A stretch of DNA of 64,000 nt, from positions 62,001-126,000 of the forward strand of contig NZ_JACHGN010000003.1 in assembly GCF_014202315.1 (NCBI RefSeq), given 5' to 3'. Below the pieces are notes generated by a model. The model saw only the letters and a list, made by a program, of their open reading frames with translations, was not told the origin of the DNA and ran no database searches. The translations under genes and the position numbers were made by a program. Below are positions 29,360-37,342 of the stretch, piece by piece (within the stretch, counting starts at the first letter, position 1; each line of letters starts with the position of its first letter). The DNA is from Thermocatellispora tengchongensis (GTDB lineage: Bacteria > Actinomycetota > Actinomycetes > Streptosporangiales > Streptosporangiaceae).

Positions 29360-29468
29360 CTTCCGGGCTTTCCGGGCACCTGGGTGATGCTCGCGGGGGC
29401 GGGCGGGATACCCTGGCGGACGGGAAACCGAACATAATTCTGTGTTCCGTCGGCTGGAGGGATCGCGC

Positions 29469-30509
29469 ATGCGCATCGGTATGGCTCTGGGGTACGCCGG
29501 GGGGTTCAAGGAGACCGTGGCCGCGCTGGCCGACTACGAGAAGGCCGGGCTGGACATCGTGTACGTCGCCGAGGCGTACTCGTTCGACGCGGTCAGCCAG
29601 CTCGGCTACATCGCGGCCAGGACGGAGCGGCTGGAGATCGCCTCCGGCATCCTGCCGATCTACTCGCGCACCCCGACCCTGCTCGCCATGACCGCGGCCG
29701 GGCTCGACTACGTCTCCGACGGGCGGTTCACGCTCGGCATCGGCACCTCCGGGCCGCAGGTGATCGAGGGGTTCCACGGCGTGCCGTACACCGCGCCGAT
29801 CGGGCGCACGCGCGAGGTCATCGAGATCTGCCGCAAGGTGTGGCGGCGGGAGCGGGTGGTGCACGACGGCAAGCACTACACGCTGCCCCTGCCCGAGGAG
29901 CGGGGGACCGGCCTGGGCAAGCCGCTCAAGCTGATCAACCACCCGGTGCGCGAGCGCATCCCGATCATGGTGGCGGCCATCGGGCCCAAGAACGTCGAGA
30001 TGACCGCCGAGATCGCCGAGGGCTGGGAGCCGATCTTCTACGTGCCGGAGAAGGCGGCGGACGTGTGGGGGGCCTCCCTGGCGGCGGGCAAGGCCAGGCG
30101 GGACCCCGCGCTGGGCGAGCTGGACGTCGTCGCGCACGCCACGCTGGCCATCGGCGAGGACGTCGCGCACGTGCGCGACACCGGGCGTCCCATGCTCGCG
30201 CTGTACATCGGCGGCATGGGCGCCAAGGGCCGCAACTTCTACAACGACCTGGCCCGCCGCTACGGCTACGAGAAGGAGGCCGAGCGCATCCAGGAGCTGT
30301 ACCTGGAGGGCAAGAAGGAGGAGGCCGCGGCCCTGGTGCCCGCCGACCTGCTGGAGAAGACCTCGCTCGTCGGGCCCGAGGGCTTCGTGCGCGAGCGTAT
30401 CGAGGCGCTGCGCGAGTCGGGCGTCACCACGATCAACGTCGCCCCGGTCGCGCCCACCCACGAGGAGCGGGTGCGCCTGATCGAGCGGATCAAGGAGCTC
30501 GCCGCCTGA
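29469..30509 (+). CDS. LLM-class F420-dependent oxidoreductase
   Basis: Luciferase-like TIM-barrel oxidoreductase of 346 residues, cytoplasmic, predicted to use reduced coenzyme F420. Features: MRIGMALGYAGGFKETVAAL, the VYVAEAYSFDAVSQLGYIA helix, ASGILPIYSRTPTLLAMTA and DGRFTLGIGTSGPQVIEGFHG, all usual for this group. GGAGGG precedes the ATG. The substrate is unknown. F420 usage is an inference from family resemblance. It is convergent with the DUF6221 gene, with only six bases between the stops. Confidence 0.88.
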   Translation: MRIGMALGYAGGFKETVAALADYEKAGLDIVYVAEAYSFDAVSQLGYIAARTERLEIASGILPIYSRTPTLLAMTAAGLDYVSDGRFTLGIGTSGPQVIEGFHGVPYTAPIGRTREVIEICRKVWRRERVVHDGKHYTLPLPEERGTGLGKPLKLINHPVRERIPIMVAAIGPKNVEMTAEIAEGWEPIFYVPEKAADVWGASLAAGKARRDPALGELDVVAHATLAIGEDVAHVRDTGRPMLALYIGGMGAKGRNFYNDLARRYGYEKEAERIQELYLEGKKEEAAALVPADLLEKTSLVGPEGFVRERIEALRESGVTTINVAPVAPTHEERVRLIERIKELAA

Positions 30510-30515
30510 GCCCGG

Positions 30516-30905
30516 TCAGGGGCGCCACTCCTCCCGGTAGTCGGAGTGGTCGGCATAGGGCAGGGCGAGAAGGCGGAGCTGGAGCCAGGCCAGGTCGCCC
30601 GCCCCGCCGAAGCCGGGGGCGGCGGCGTACGGCTCGATGGTCTGCGCGAGCAGCCGCCGCTGCGCCTCCACCGCCTCCAGCGCCCGCCCCGGGTCGTGCC
30701 GGGCGATGTGCGGGCCGACCAGCGGATCGACCCGGGCCACGTCGTCGCGCGGCTCGGCGCTCTTGACCCGCTGCCCGGGGCCGTGCCACCACCAGCGCCG
30801 CCCGTGGGGGCTGGTGGCGGCCAGCCGCGCGTCGCGTTCGTCCTCGTCCAGCCGCGCCCGGAGAAACGCGATCAGCTCGGCGGCGGCGGCGCTCTGCTCG
30901 GCCAT
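30516..30905 (-). CDS. DUF6221-family hypothetical protein
   Basis: A 129-residue protein of the actinomycete DUF6221 group. Family features are AELIAFLRARLDEDERDAR near the start, PHIARHDPGRALEAVEAQRRLL in the middle (shown here over its core), and the end YADHSDYREEWRP. Function unknown; such genes are often found in many copies and near regulators. ATG 30905 is selected because the family begins there and GAGGA precedes it. Its stop is six bases from that of the convergent F420-type gene; the two stops form a small CCTGA/TCAGG hairpin. Confidence 0.8.
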   Translation of the reverse strand: MAEQSAAAAELIAFLRARLDEDERDARLAATSPHGRRWWWHGPGQRVKSAEPRDDVARVDPLVGPHIARHDPGRALEAVEAQRRLLAQTIEPYAAAPGFGGAGDLAWLQLRLLALPYADHSDYREEWRP

Positions 30906-31009
30906 GTGCGGGATCCTCGTCGGTCTCGTGGTCTGACACGCATCCTGCCCGGATACACCTTGCCACTCGACGGTGGCGCGCGCCTCCCGCACGGCGCCGG
31001 ACGTAGCCG

Positions 31010-31015
31010 TACATT
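31010..31015 (+). promoter_or_regulatory. -10 element TACATT of a leaderless pepQ promoter
   Basis: TACATT lies six bases before the ATG at 31022 and no ribosome-binding site is present. It is divergent from the DUF6221 gene. Confidence 0.45.
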
Positions 31016-31021
31016 TGCCGC

Positions 31022-32086
31022 ATGACCGCCACCCACGCCGCCCGCCGCGCCCGCCTGGCCGCCGCGCTCGCCGCCGCCGAGGTGGACGCGCTGCTCGTCA
31101 CCAAGGGCGTCAACGTGCGCTACCTCACCGGCCTGGCCAGCTCCAACGCCGCCGTCCTGGTACGCGCCGACGCCACGGCCGCGCTCGCCACCGACGCCCG
31201 CTACATCGAGACCGCCCGGAACCTCTGCGGCGACGTGGAGGAGATCGTCCAGGAGCGGGACGTGGCCGGGGCCCTGGCCGGCTCCGCCGCCGCGGCGGGC
31301 CTGCGGCTCGGCGTCGAGGCCGAGCACCTGTCCGTCGCCGCGTACGACCGGCTGCCCGGCGCGCCCGAACGCACCGCCGGCCTGGTGGAGGAGCTGCGCG
31401 CGGTCAAGGACGAGGAGGAGATCGCGCTGATCCGGGCCGCGTGCGCGATCACCGACCAGGCGTTCGCCGACGTGCTGCCCGCCATCGCGCCGGGCATGAC
31501 CGAGCGCGAGATCGCCCGGGCCCTGGAGTTCCGGATGATGGAGCTGGGCGCCGACAAGCCCGCCTTCGACTCGATCGTGGCCGCCGGCCCCAACGGCTCC
31601 GTGCCGCACCACGCGCCCTCCGACCGGCCCGTCGCCCGCGGCGACCTGATCACCATGGACTTCGGCGCGCTGCGCGACGGCTACCACGCCGACATGACCC
31701 GCACGGTCGCGCTCGGCGAGCCCGCCGCCTGGCAGCGCGAGCTGTACGACCTGGTGCGCGAGGCCCAGCGCGCCGGGCGGCACGCCGTGCGCCCCGGCGC
31801 GAGCGCCCACGACGTGGACGCCGCCGCCCGCTCCGTCATCGCCGCCGCCGGGCACGGCGAGCACTTCGGGCACGGCCTCGGCCACGGCGTCGGCCTGGAG
31901 ATCCATGAGGTGCCGTTCCTCGGCCCTGATAAGCCCGGTAGGATGGAGGATCGAGTTCCGATCACCGTTGAGCCCGGGGTCTACCTTCCCGGCAGGGGCG
32001 GGGTCCGCATCGAGGACACGCTTGTGACGCGTGCCGACCGACCGGAGCTCCTCACCCGGACGACCAAGGATCTGCTGGTCCTGTAG
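31022..32086 (+). CDS. pepQ: M24-family Xaa-Pro aminopeptidase
   Basis: Cytoplasmic metallopeptidase cleaving Xaa-Pro bonds, 354 residues, normal size. The N-terminal creatinase-like domain carries VRYLTGLASSNAAVLV. In the pita-bread catalytic domain the five metal ligands are visible: Asp in MDFGALRDGYHADMTRT (two Asp), His in HGLGHGVGLEIHEVP, Glu in TVEPGVYLPG and Glu in VRIEDTLV. Start from leaderless promoter spacing. It is followed by efp and nusB in an order conserved across actinobacteria. PepQ (dipeptidase) versus PepP (aminopeptidase) cannot be separated here. Confidence 0.92.
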   Translation: MTATHAARRARLAAALAAAEVDALLVTKGVNVRYLTGLASSNAAVLVRADATAALATDARYIETARNLCGDVEEIVQERDVAGALAGSAAAAGLRLGVEAEHLSVAAYDRLPGAPERTAGLVEELRAVKDEEEIALIRAACAITDQAFADVLPAIAPGMTEREIARALEFRMMELGADKPAFDSIVAAGPNGSVPHHAPSDRPVARGDLITMDFGALRDGYHADMTRTVALGEPAAWQRELYDLVREAQRAGRHAVRPGASAHDVDAAARSVIAAAGHGEHFGHGLGHGVGLEIHEVPFLGPDKPGRMEDRVPITVEPGVYLPGRGGVRIEDTLVTRADRPELLTRTTKDLLVL

Positions 32087-32122
32087 CAGCAGGAGCGGCA
32101 GCCGTACGCAGGAGAGAAGCGA

Positions 32123-32683
32123 GTGGCGACGACGAACGACCTCAAGAACGGCATGGTGCTGAAGCTCGACGGCGGTGAGCTGTGGACCGTCGTGGAGTTC
32201 CAGCACGTCAAGCCCGGCAAGGGCGGCGCGTTCGTCCGTACGAAGCTGAAGAACGTCCTGTCGGGCAAGGTCGTGGACAAGACCTTCAACGCGGGCGTAA
32301 AGGTCGAGGTGGCCAACGTCGACAAGCGCGAGATGCAGTACTCCTACCTCGACGGCGACGACTTCGTGTTCATGGACACCGAGACCTACGACATGGTCCA
32401 CGTGCCGCGCGCCACCGTCGGCACCGCCGCCGACTACCTTCTGGAGAACACCCTCGCCACGGTGGCGTTCAACGAGGGCTCCGCGCTCTACGTCGAGCTC
32501 CCCGCCGCCGTCGAGCTGACCGTCTCCCACACCGAGCCCGGCCTGCAGGGCGACCGCTCCACCGGCGGCACCAAGCCCGCCACCCTGGAGACCGGCGCCG
32601 AGATCAAGGTCCCGCTGTTCATCACGACCGGCGAGAAGGTCAAGGTCGACACCCGCACCGGCGATTACCTCGGCCGGGCCTGA
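32123..32683 (+). CDS. efp: translation elongation factor P
   Basis: Relieves ribosome stalling at polyproline; 186 residues with the three beta-barrel domains of EF-P. The tip loop that enters the peptidyl-transferase centre is [14 protein letters not shown], with the potentially modified Lys at 33. The end [17 protein letters not shown] is diagnostic. GGAGAG precedes the GTG start. Its stop overlaps the nusB ATG by one base (TGATG), so the two are coupled. The Pro-rich tails of FtsI, MurF and FtsZ encoded later would be natural clients, which is inference. Confidence 0.97.
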   Translation: MATTNDLKNGMVLKLDGGELWTVVEFQHVKPGKGGAFVRTKLKNVLSGKVVDKTFNAGVKVEVANVDKREMQYSYLDGDDFVFMDTETYDMVHVPRATVGTAADYLLENTLATVAFNEGSALYVELPAAVELTVSHTEPGLQGDRSTGGTKPATLETGAEIKVPLFITTGEKVKVDTRTGDYLGRA

Positions 32684-33093
32684 TGTCGGCTCGGGGGAAG
32701 GCGCGCCGCAGGGCGCTCGACATCCTCTTCGAAGCCGAGCTGCGCGGCGAGGACCCTCTCGCGGTCCTCGCCGAGCGCCTCGAACGGGCCGAACCGCCCG
32801 TCAACGAGTACACCAGGGCCGTCGTCGAGGGCGTGGCCAGGCACCGCGCCCGCATCGACGAGCTGATCTCCGACTACGCCGAGGGCTGGACCCTCGACCG
32901 CATGCCCGCGGTCGATCGCAACGTGCTGCGCGGCGGCACGTACGAGCTGCTGTGGATGCCCGACGTGCCCGAGGGCGTGGTCATCAGCGAGTGGGTGCAC
33001 CTCGCCGCCGAGCTGTCCACCGATGAGTCGCCGCAGTTCGTCAACGGGCTGCTCGCCCGATTCAAGCAGCTCAAACCCAGCCTCACGCTCTGA
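32683..33093 (+). CDS. nusB: transcription antitermination factor NusB
   Basis: RNA-binding antitermination protein that helps transcribe rRNA operons with NusE; 136 residues. Family features are ARGKARRRALDILFEAELRG, the VEGVARHRARIDELI helix, LDRMPAVDRNVLRGGTYEL and the ending FVNGLLARFKQL. Start is fixed by the overlap with efp. Confidence 0.94.
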   Translation: MSARGKARRRALDILFEAELRGEDPLAVLAERLERAEPPVNEYTRAVVEGVARHRARIDELISDYAEGWTLDRMPAVDRNVLRGGTYELLWMPDVPEGVVISEWVHLAAELSTDESPQFVNGLLARFKQLKPSLTL

Positions 33094-33193
33094 ACCGGCG
33101 TAGGCTGGGGCCCGTATCGGGGGCGCGCCGCCGCGGCGACGGGGCCGCGCGACCCGGTCGTATGGACGAGTCGATGCGGGCGGAGGGCTTACC

Positions 33194-33958
33194 GTGCGGA
33201 GCGAAGGCGGCACGAGGCAGGCGGCGGCACCGGGAGTGCGCACCGCGGTGGTCTGGGACGCCCTGGAAGCCGTGCTCGCCGAGCGGGCCAAGGCCACCGG
33301 GCGCGACTCGCTCGACATCGTCGACGCCGGGGGCGGCACCGGCGGCTTCGCGGTGCCCCTGGCCGAGCTGGGCCACTCGGTGACCGTGGTCGATCCCAGC
33401 CCCGACTCCCTGGCCGCGCTCGAACGCCGCGCCGCCGAGGCGGGCGTCGCCGTACGCGCGATGCAGGGCGACGCCGCCGGCGTCGGCGAGCTGCTGCCGC
33501 CCGCGAGCGCCGACCTGGTGCTGTGCCACAGCGTGCTCGAATACGTCGATGAGCCCGCCGCCGCGCTGGCCGCGGTGGCCCGGCTGCTGCGCCCCGGCGG
33601 CGCGATCAGCGTGCTCGCCGCCAACCCGCTGGCCACCGCCATCCACCGCGCGCTCGCCGGCCGCTTCGACGAGGCGCGGCGGGTGCTCGCCGACCCCAGC
33701 GGGTGCTGGGGCGACCGCGACCCCACCCCGCGCCGCTTCACCGGCGAGGCCCTCACCACGCTGCTGGCCGGCGCCGGGTTCGCGCCCGGCGAGGTGCACG
33801 GCGTACGCGTGTTCGCCGACCTGGTGCCCAGCCGGCTCATCGACGGCGAGCCCGGCGCGGCCGGCGCCCTGGTCGAGCTGGAGCGCGCCGCCGCCGCCCA
33901 CCCCGTGCTGCGCGAGATCGCCACGCGGCTGCACGTCCTCGCGACCGTCCAGGGGTAG
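33194..33958 (+). CDS. SAM-dependent methyltransferase
   Basis: Class I methyltransferase of 254 residues. SAM motif I reads DIVDAGGGTGGFAVPLA, motif II VTVVDPSPDSLAAL, with ADLVLCHSVLEYVDEP and LLRPGGAISVLAAN as later motifs. The pattern resembles CmoA/SmtA-like enzymes; the substrate is not indicated. GGAGG lies upstream of the GTG. Located between nusB and dinB. Confidence 0.85.
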   Translation: MRSEGGTRQAAAPGVRTAVVWDALEAVLAERAKATGRDSLDIVDAGGGTGGFAVPLAELGHSVTVVDPSPDSLAALERRAAEAGVAVRAMQGDAAGVGELLPPASADLVLCHSVLEYVDEPAAALAAVARLLRPGGAISVLAANPLATAIHRALAGRFDEARRVLADPSGCWGDRDPTPRRFTGEALTTLLAGAGFAPGEVHGVRVFADLVPSRLIDGEPGAAGALVELERAAAAHPVLREIATRLHVLATVQG

Positions 33959-33972
33959 AACAGGCGTTCGCA

Positions 33973-33978
33973 TAGGAT
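33973..33978 (+). promoter_or_regulatory. -10 element TAGGAT of a leaderless dinB promoter
   Basis: TAGGAT is six bases before the GTG start at 33985, with no ribosome-binding site. No LexA-type SOS box was recognised around it. Confidence 0.45.
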
Positions 33979-33984
33979 GGTGTC

Positions 33985-35223
33985 GTGTCGCGGAAACAGC
34001 AGGTCCCGAAGGTCGCGGCGGTCCAGGGCGCCGACGACACCGGCTGCCCGATCCTCCATGTCGACATGGACGCCTTCTACGCCAGCGTCGAGCTGCTCGA
34101 CCGGCCCGAGCTGGTGGGCAAGCCGGTCATCATCGGCGCGGCGGGGCTGCGCGGGGTGGTGCTGAGCGCCACGTACGAGGCGCGCGCCTTCGGCGTCCAC
34201 TCGGCCATGCCGATGACCCGGGCCAGGCGGCTGTGCCCCCACGCCGTCGTGATCCCGCCCAGCCACGGCAAGTACGCCGAGGTCTCCAAGGGCGTGATGG
34301 AGATCTTCCGCGCGATCACGCCCCAGGTCGAGCCGATCGCGTCCGACGAGGCGTTCCTCGACGTGGGCGGCGCGCGGCTGCGGCTCGGCTCGCCGGCTCA
34401 GATCGCGGCCATGATCCGCGCCGAGGTGCGCGAGCGCTACGGCATCACCTGCTCGGTGGGCGTGGCGAGCAGCAAGTTCGTGGCCAAGCTCGCCTCCCGC
34501 CAGTGCAAGCCCGACGGCCTCCTGGTCGTCCCGGCCGACCGGGTGGTGGAGTTCCTCCACCCGCTGCCCGTCGGGGCTCTGTGGGGCGTGGGGGAGCGCA
34601 CGGAGCAGGCCCTGGTCCGGCTGGGCATCAACACCGTCGGCGACCTCGCCCGGGTGCCCCTGGCGACCCTGCGCCGCGAGCTGGGCCACGCGGCCGGCAC
34701 CCACCTCGCGGCCCTCGCCTGGGGCCGCGACGAGCGGGCCGTGACCGCCCACGTGCCCGACAAGAGCATCGGCGCGGAGGAGACCTTCCCCGCCGACGTG
34801 GACGACCCCGAGGCGATCCGGCGCGAGCTGCTGCGGCTGTCGGAGCGGGTCGCGGCCCGGCTGCGCGCGGGCGGTCATGTGGGCAGAACCGTGAGCGTGA
34901 AACTGCGCCGTTCCGACTTCACCACGATCACCAGATCGCGCACGCTGCGTGAGCCCACCGACGTCGCGCAAGAGATTTATGTCACAGTCTGTGACCTTTA
35001 CGCCGCCGCCGGCCTGGAGCGCGTGCGACTGCGCCTTGTCGGGGTACGGGTGGAGAACCTCCGGGGTGCAGATTCGGCCGTGCGGCAGCTTACCCTGGGA
35101 GAGCGGGAGTCAGGCTGGAGGGAGGCGGAACGCGCGATGGACAAGGCGGTGCGACGTTTCGGGCCCGATGCGGTCCGCCCGGCGTCGCTGGTTCGTCCTA
35201 AGTTTGATGGAATAGATCTATGA
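33985..35223 (+). CDS. dinB: DNA polymerase IV (Y-family)
   Basis: Translesion DNA polymerase of 412 residues. The catalytic palm begins ILHVDMDAFYASVELLDRP (Asp at 27), the second acidic pair is in PIASDEAFLDVGG, and SVGVASSKFVAKLAS is the nucleotide-contact region. A helix-hairpin-helix thumb (LWGVGERTEQALVRLGI) and little-finger domain follow. QLTL near the end may be a sliding-clamp binding motif in weak form, but it is not C-terminal. About 20 residues precede the palm. Starts leaderless with GTG. Confidence 0.93.
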   Translation: MSRKQQVPKVAAVQGADDTGCPILHVDMDAFYASVELLDRPELVGKPVIIGAAGLRGVVLSATYEARAFGVHSAMPMTRARRLCPHAVVIPPSHGKYAEVSKGVMEIFRAITPQVEPIASDEAFLDVGGARLRLGSPAQIAAMIRAEVRERYGITCSVGVASSKFVAKLASRQCKPDGLLVVPADRVVEFLHPLPVGALWGVGERTEQALVRLGINTVGDLARVPLATLRRELGHAAGTHLAALAWGRDERAVTAHVPDKSIGAEETFPADVDDPEAIRRELLRLSERVAARLRAGGHVGRTVSVKLRRSDFTTITRSRTLREPTDVAQEIYVTVCDLYAAAGLERVRLRLVGVRVENLRGADSAVRQLTLGERESGWREAERAMDKAVRRFGPDAVRPASLVRPKFDGIDL

Positions 35224-35370
35224 CGTCGCCTCCGGTTTGGTTCGCGTTGGACGTTTGCTTTCGTACGCGTCTACAGCCTCGTATTCTGGGGATAACCGAC
35301 CGCGAGGTTCGGACACCCCGTGTCGTCCGTTGCCGTCTTCCCCGTCCTGGGGCCGTCCTTGGGAGGCGCC

Positions 35371-35766
35371 ATGCCGCTCTCTGAGCACGAGCAGCGCTTG
35401 CTCGACCAGATCGAGCAGGCCCTCTACGCCGAGGACCCGAAGTGGGCCAATACCGTCCGGATTCGTGATCCGCGCAACCATTACAAGCGTCGCCTGGTCA
35501 AGGCCTCCATCGGCTTCGTCCTCGGCGTGGTCCTGCTGATGGTCGGCGTGATCAACTACATCCCGCTCGGCGTAGGCGGCTTCGTGGTCATGCTCGCCGC
35601 GTGTTTGTGGGGTCTGTCCAGTTGGAAGCGTATGAACGGGTTCGGCGACGCCGCGGCCTCCCCGGGCTCGTCGGCATCGTCCGCCCCCAGGCTCGACCGC
35701 CGCACGCGGCAGAGCTTCATGCAGCGCATGGAAGAACGCTGGCGCCGCCGCCACGACGAGCACTGA
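35371..35766 (+). CDS. DUF3040-family membrane protein
   Basis: Small actinobacterial membrane protein, 131 residues. It begins MPLSEHEQRLLDQIEQALYAE, one residue over the displayed core, which is the family hallmark, and has two membrane helices (ASIGFVLGVVLLMVGVI and GVGGFVVMLAACLWGL). The C-terminus is basic (RMEERWRRRHDEH). GGGAGG lies just before the ATG. Such genes usually lie near the dcw cluster, suggesting an envelope role, but function is unknown. Confidence 0.85.
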   Translation: MPLSEHEQRLLDQIEQALYAEDPKWANTVRIRDPRNHYKRRLVKASIGFVLGVVLLMVGVINYIPLGVGGFVVMLAACLWGLSSWKRMNGFGDAAASPGSSASSAPRLDRRTRQSFMQRMEERWRRRHDEH

Positions 35767-37342
35767 CCCCCGCCCGGCCTTCCCCAGGGGGCCGGCGCAC
35801 CCCACACCCCCCATACACGGCGACCCGACACGGCGGGCGACCCACCCCGGGCCACGCCCGCCCGTCCCCTTGACCCCCCTCCCCACAGGACGCACCCGCT
35901 TCCTCCACAGGGCCCCGCCCGCCACCCCCCGTGACGGGCGCCCACCCCTCCCTCCCGGGGCCACCCCTCTCCCTGGCCCGGCCCTCCCACCGGTGCCGAA
36001 CACGCCGGCCCGCCCTCGGCCGTTTCGATGTCACCCTCTCCGTGGGCCGGTCCTCTCGCTGGTGCGCCGAGCACGCGGGTCCGCCCTCGGCCGTCTTGGT
36101 GTCATCCCTTCTCCGTGGGCCGGTGCTCTCGTTGGTGCTGAGCACGGGGGTACGGTCTCGGCTGTCTTGGTGTCACCCTTTCTCCGTGGCTCGGCCTTCC
36201 CGTCGGTGCAGAGCACGCCGCCCCGTCCTCGGCCATCCTGGCGTCAACCCCTCCCCGTTTCCTGCGCTCCTTTGGCGTCACCCCCTTCCCCGTTGTCTGC
36301 GGCCCTTTGAAGGGGCCGAACCCGAGGCCCGGCCCCGGCCGTCCTGGCGCCACCCCTATCGACCCGCCCGTGGTCTCACCCGCCCCGTGGTTTCACCCGT
36401 CGTGTGGCCACCCGTCCCGCGGTCTCACCCGTCGCGTGGCCACCCGCCCCCGGTCTCACCCGGCCCGCGGCGCCTCACCCATTGCGCGCCGCATCTCGCC
36501 CGGTGCCATCCTGAGTCTCCGACCCCCGTCCCCCGCAGGCGGCACGGCGGCCCCCGGCCCAGCGTCGTGCCCCACCACGCCCCGAGAACCGTGTCGGGGG
36601 TGCAGGGTGCGTCCTCGTCGAAGGAGGGCGACGAGAGGCGTCACTTTCGCGAGGCGACGGGAGGGCGTCGCTTTCGCACGGTTTCTGGCACCCACCTTGT
36701 TCCGCCTTGCGGACATTCCACCTGTGCCCGGTATTTCATGGTTGCGCCCTTCCGCCCAAGTGCGGCGAGGGCAGCGTGATGGGCGGGCCGCGGCGGGGCG
36801 CGGGACCCGGCAGGTGGCGGAGGCTGTCGCCGACGTAGGTGAGGGCCCGGCCCCAGGCTGTGAGAACGAGCCGGTGAGGGCGTCGGCGCGGCCGGGATGG
36901 CCGCGTCATGGGCCGATATCTGCCTACCCCCACTTGGCGGGCGCCCCGCCCTTCTGACGGCCCCGACTTCCGGTAGGGCCGCTCGTGCTGGGCCTGTCCT
37001 GTGGGGGTGGCCTGGCAGGTGGGCGGCGATGGTTGACGGGGCGGCGAAGAAGGCCGCTCGCGGCCGTGAGGTCGAGGCGGTGAGGGCTTGCGCGCGGTGG
37101 GGGCCGTGGCATGTGGTGGCCGTCTGCCGGCCCGCCTTCCGGTGGGGCCGCTCGTGTCGGGCCTGTCCCTGGGGCTGGCAGGTGGCGGCGGCCGTCTTGG
37201 AGCGGCATCTGCCTGCCCCGACTTGGGGGTGCCCCGCCTCGCCTGCTGGTGCCCTCGTCCTGCACGTCCCATTTCGCCGTGCGGGGATCGTGGAACATGC
37301 CCGGTGGGGGCGCCCCGGGGAGGGGCGCCCCCGACCATTGCG
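35767..37342. repeat. 1.58-kb repeat-rich spacer between convergent genes
   Basis: No credible gene. A degenerate tandem repeat of about 71 bp, each beginning GGTGC and containing CTCGGCCGTCTTGGTGTCA-like and CTCCGTGGGCCGG-like segments, has copies at 35992, 36061, 36134 and 36205. From about 36360 to 36480 short GGTCTCACCC / GTGGCCACCC units recur. Between about 36915 and 37240 a block (TTCCGGTGGGGCCGCTCGTG and flanks) is present twice in imperfect form. Open frames on both strands are artefacts of composition. It separates DUF3040 (+) from the transglutaminase gene (-), so it must also terminate both transcripts. Confidence 0.65.

Noticed and set aside
33950-33990. SOS box before dinB
   Set aside because: I looked for a LexA-type palindrome and found none; only the leaderless -10 is supported.
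35931-36779. 282-codon open frame in the spacer
   Set aside because: Runs through the 71-bp repeats, no ribosome-binding site, and its composition follows the repeat rather than codon use.
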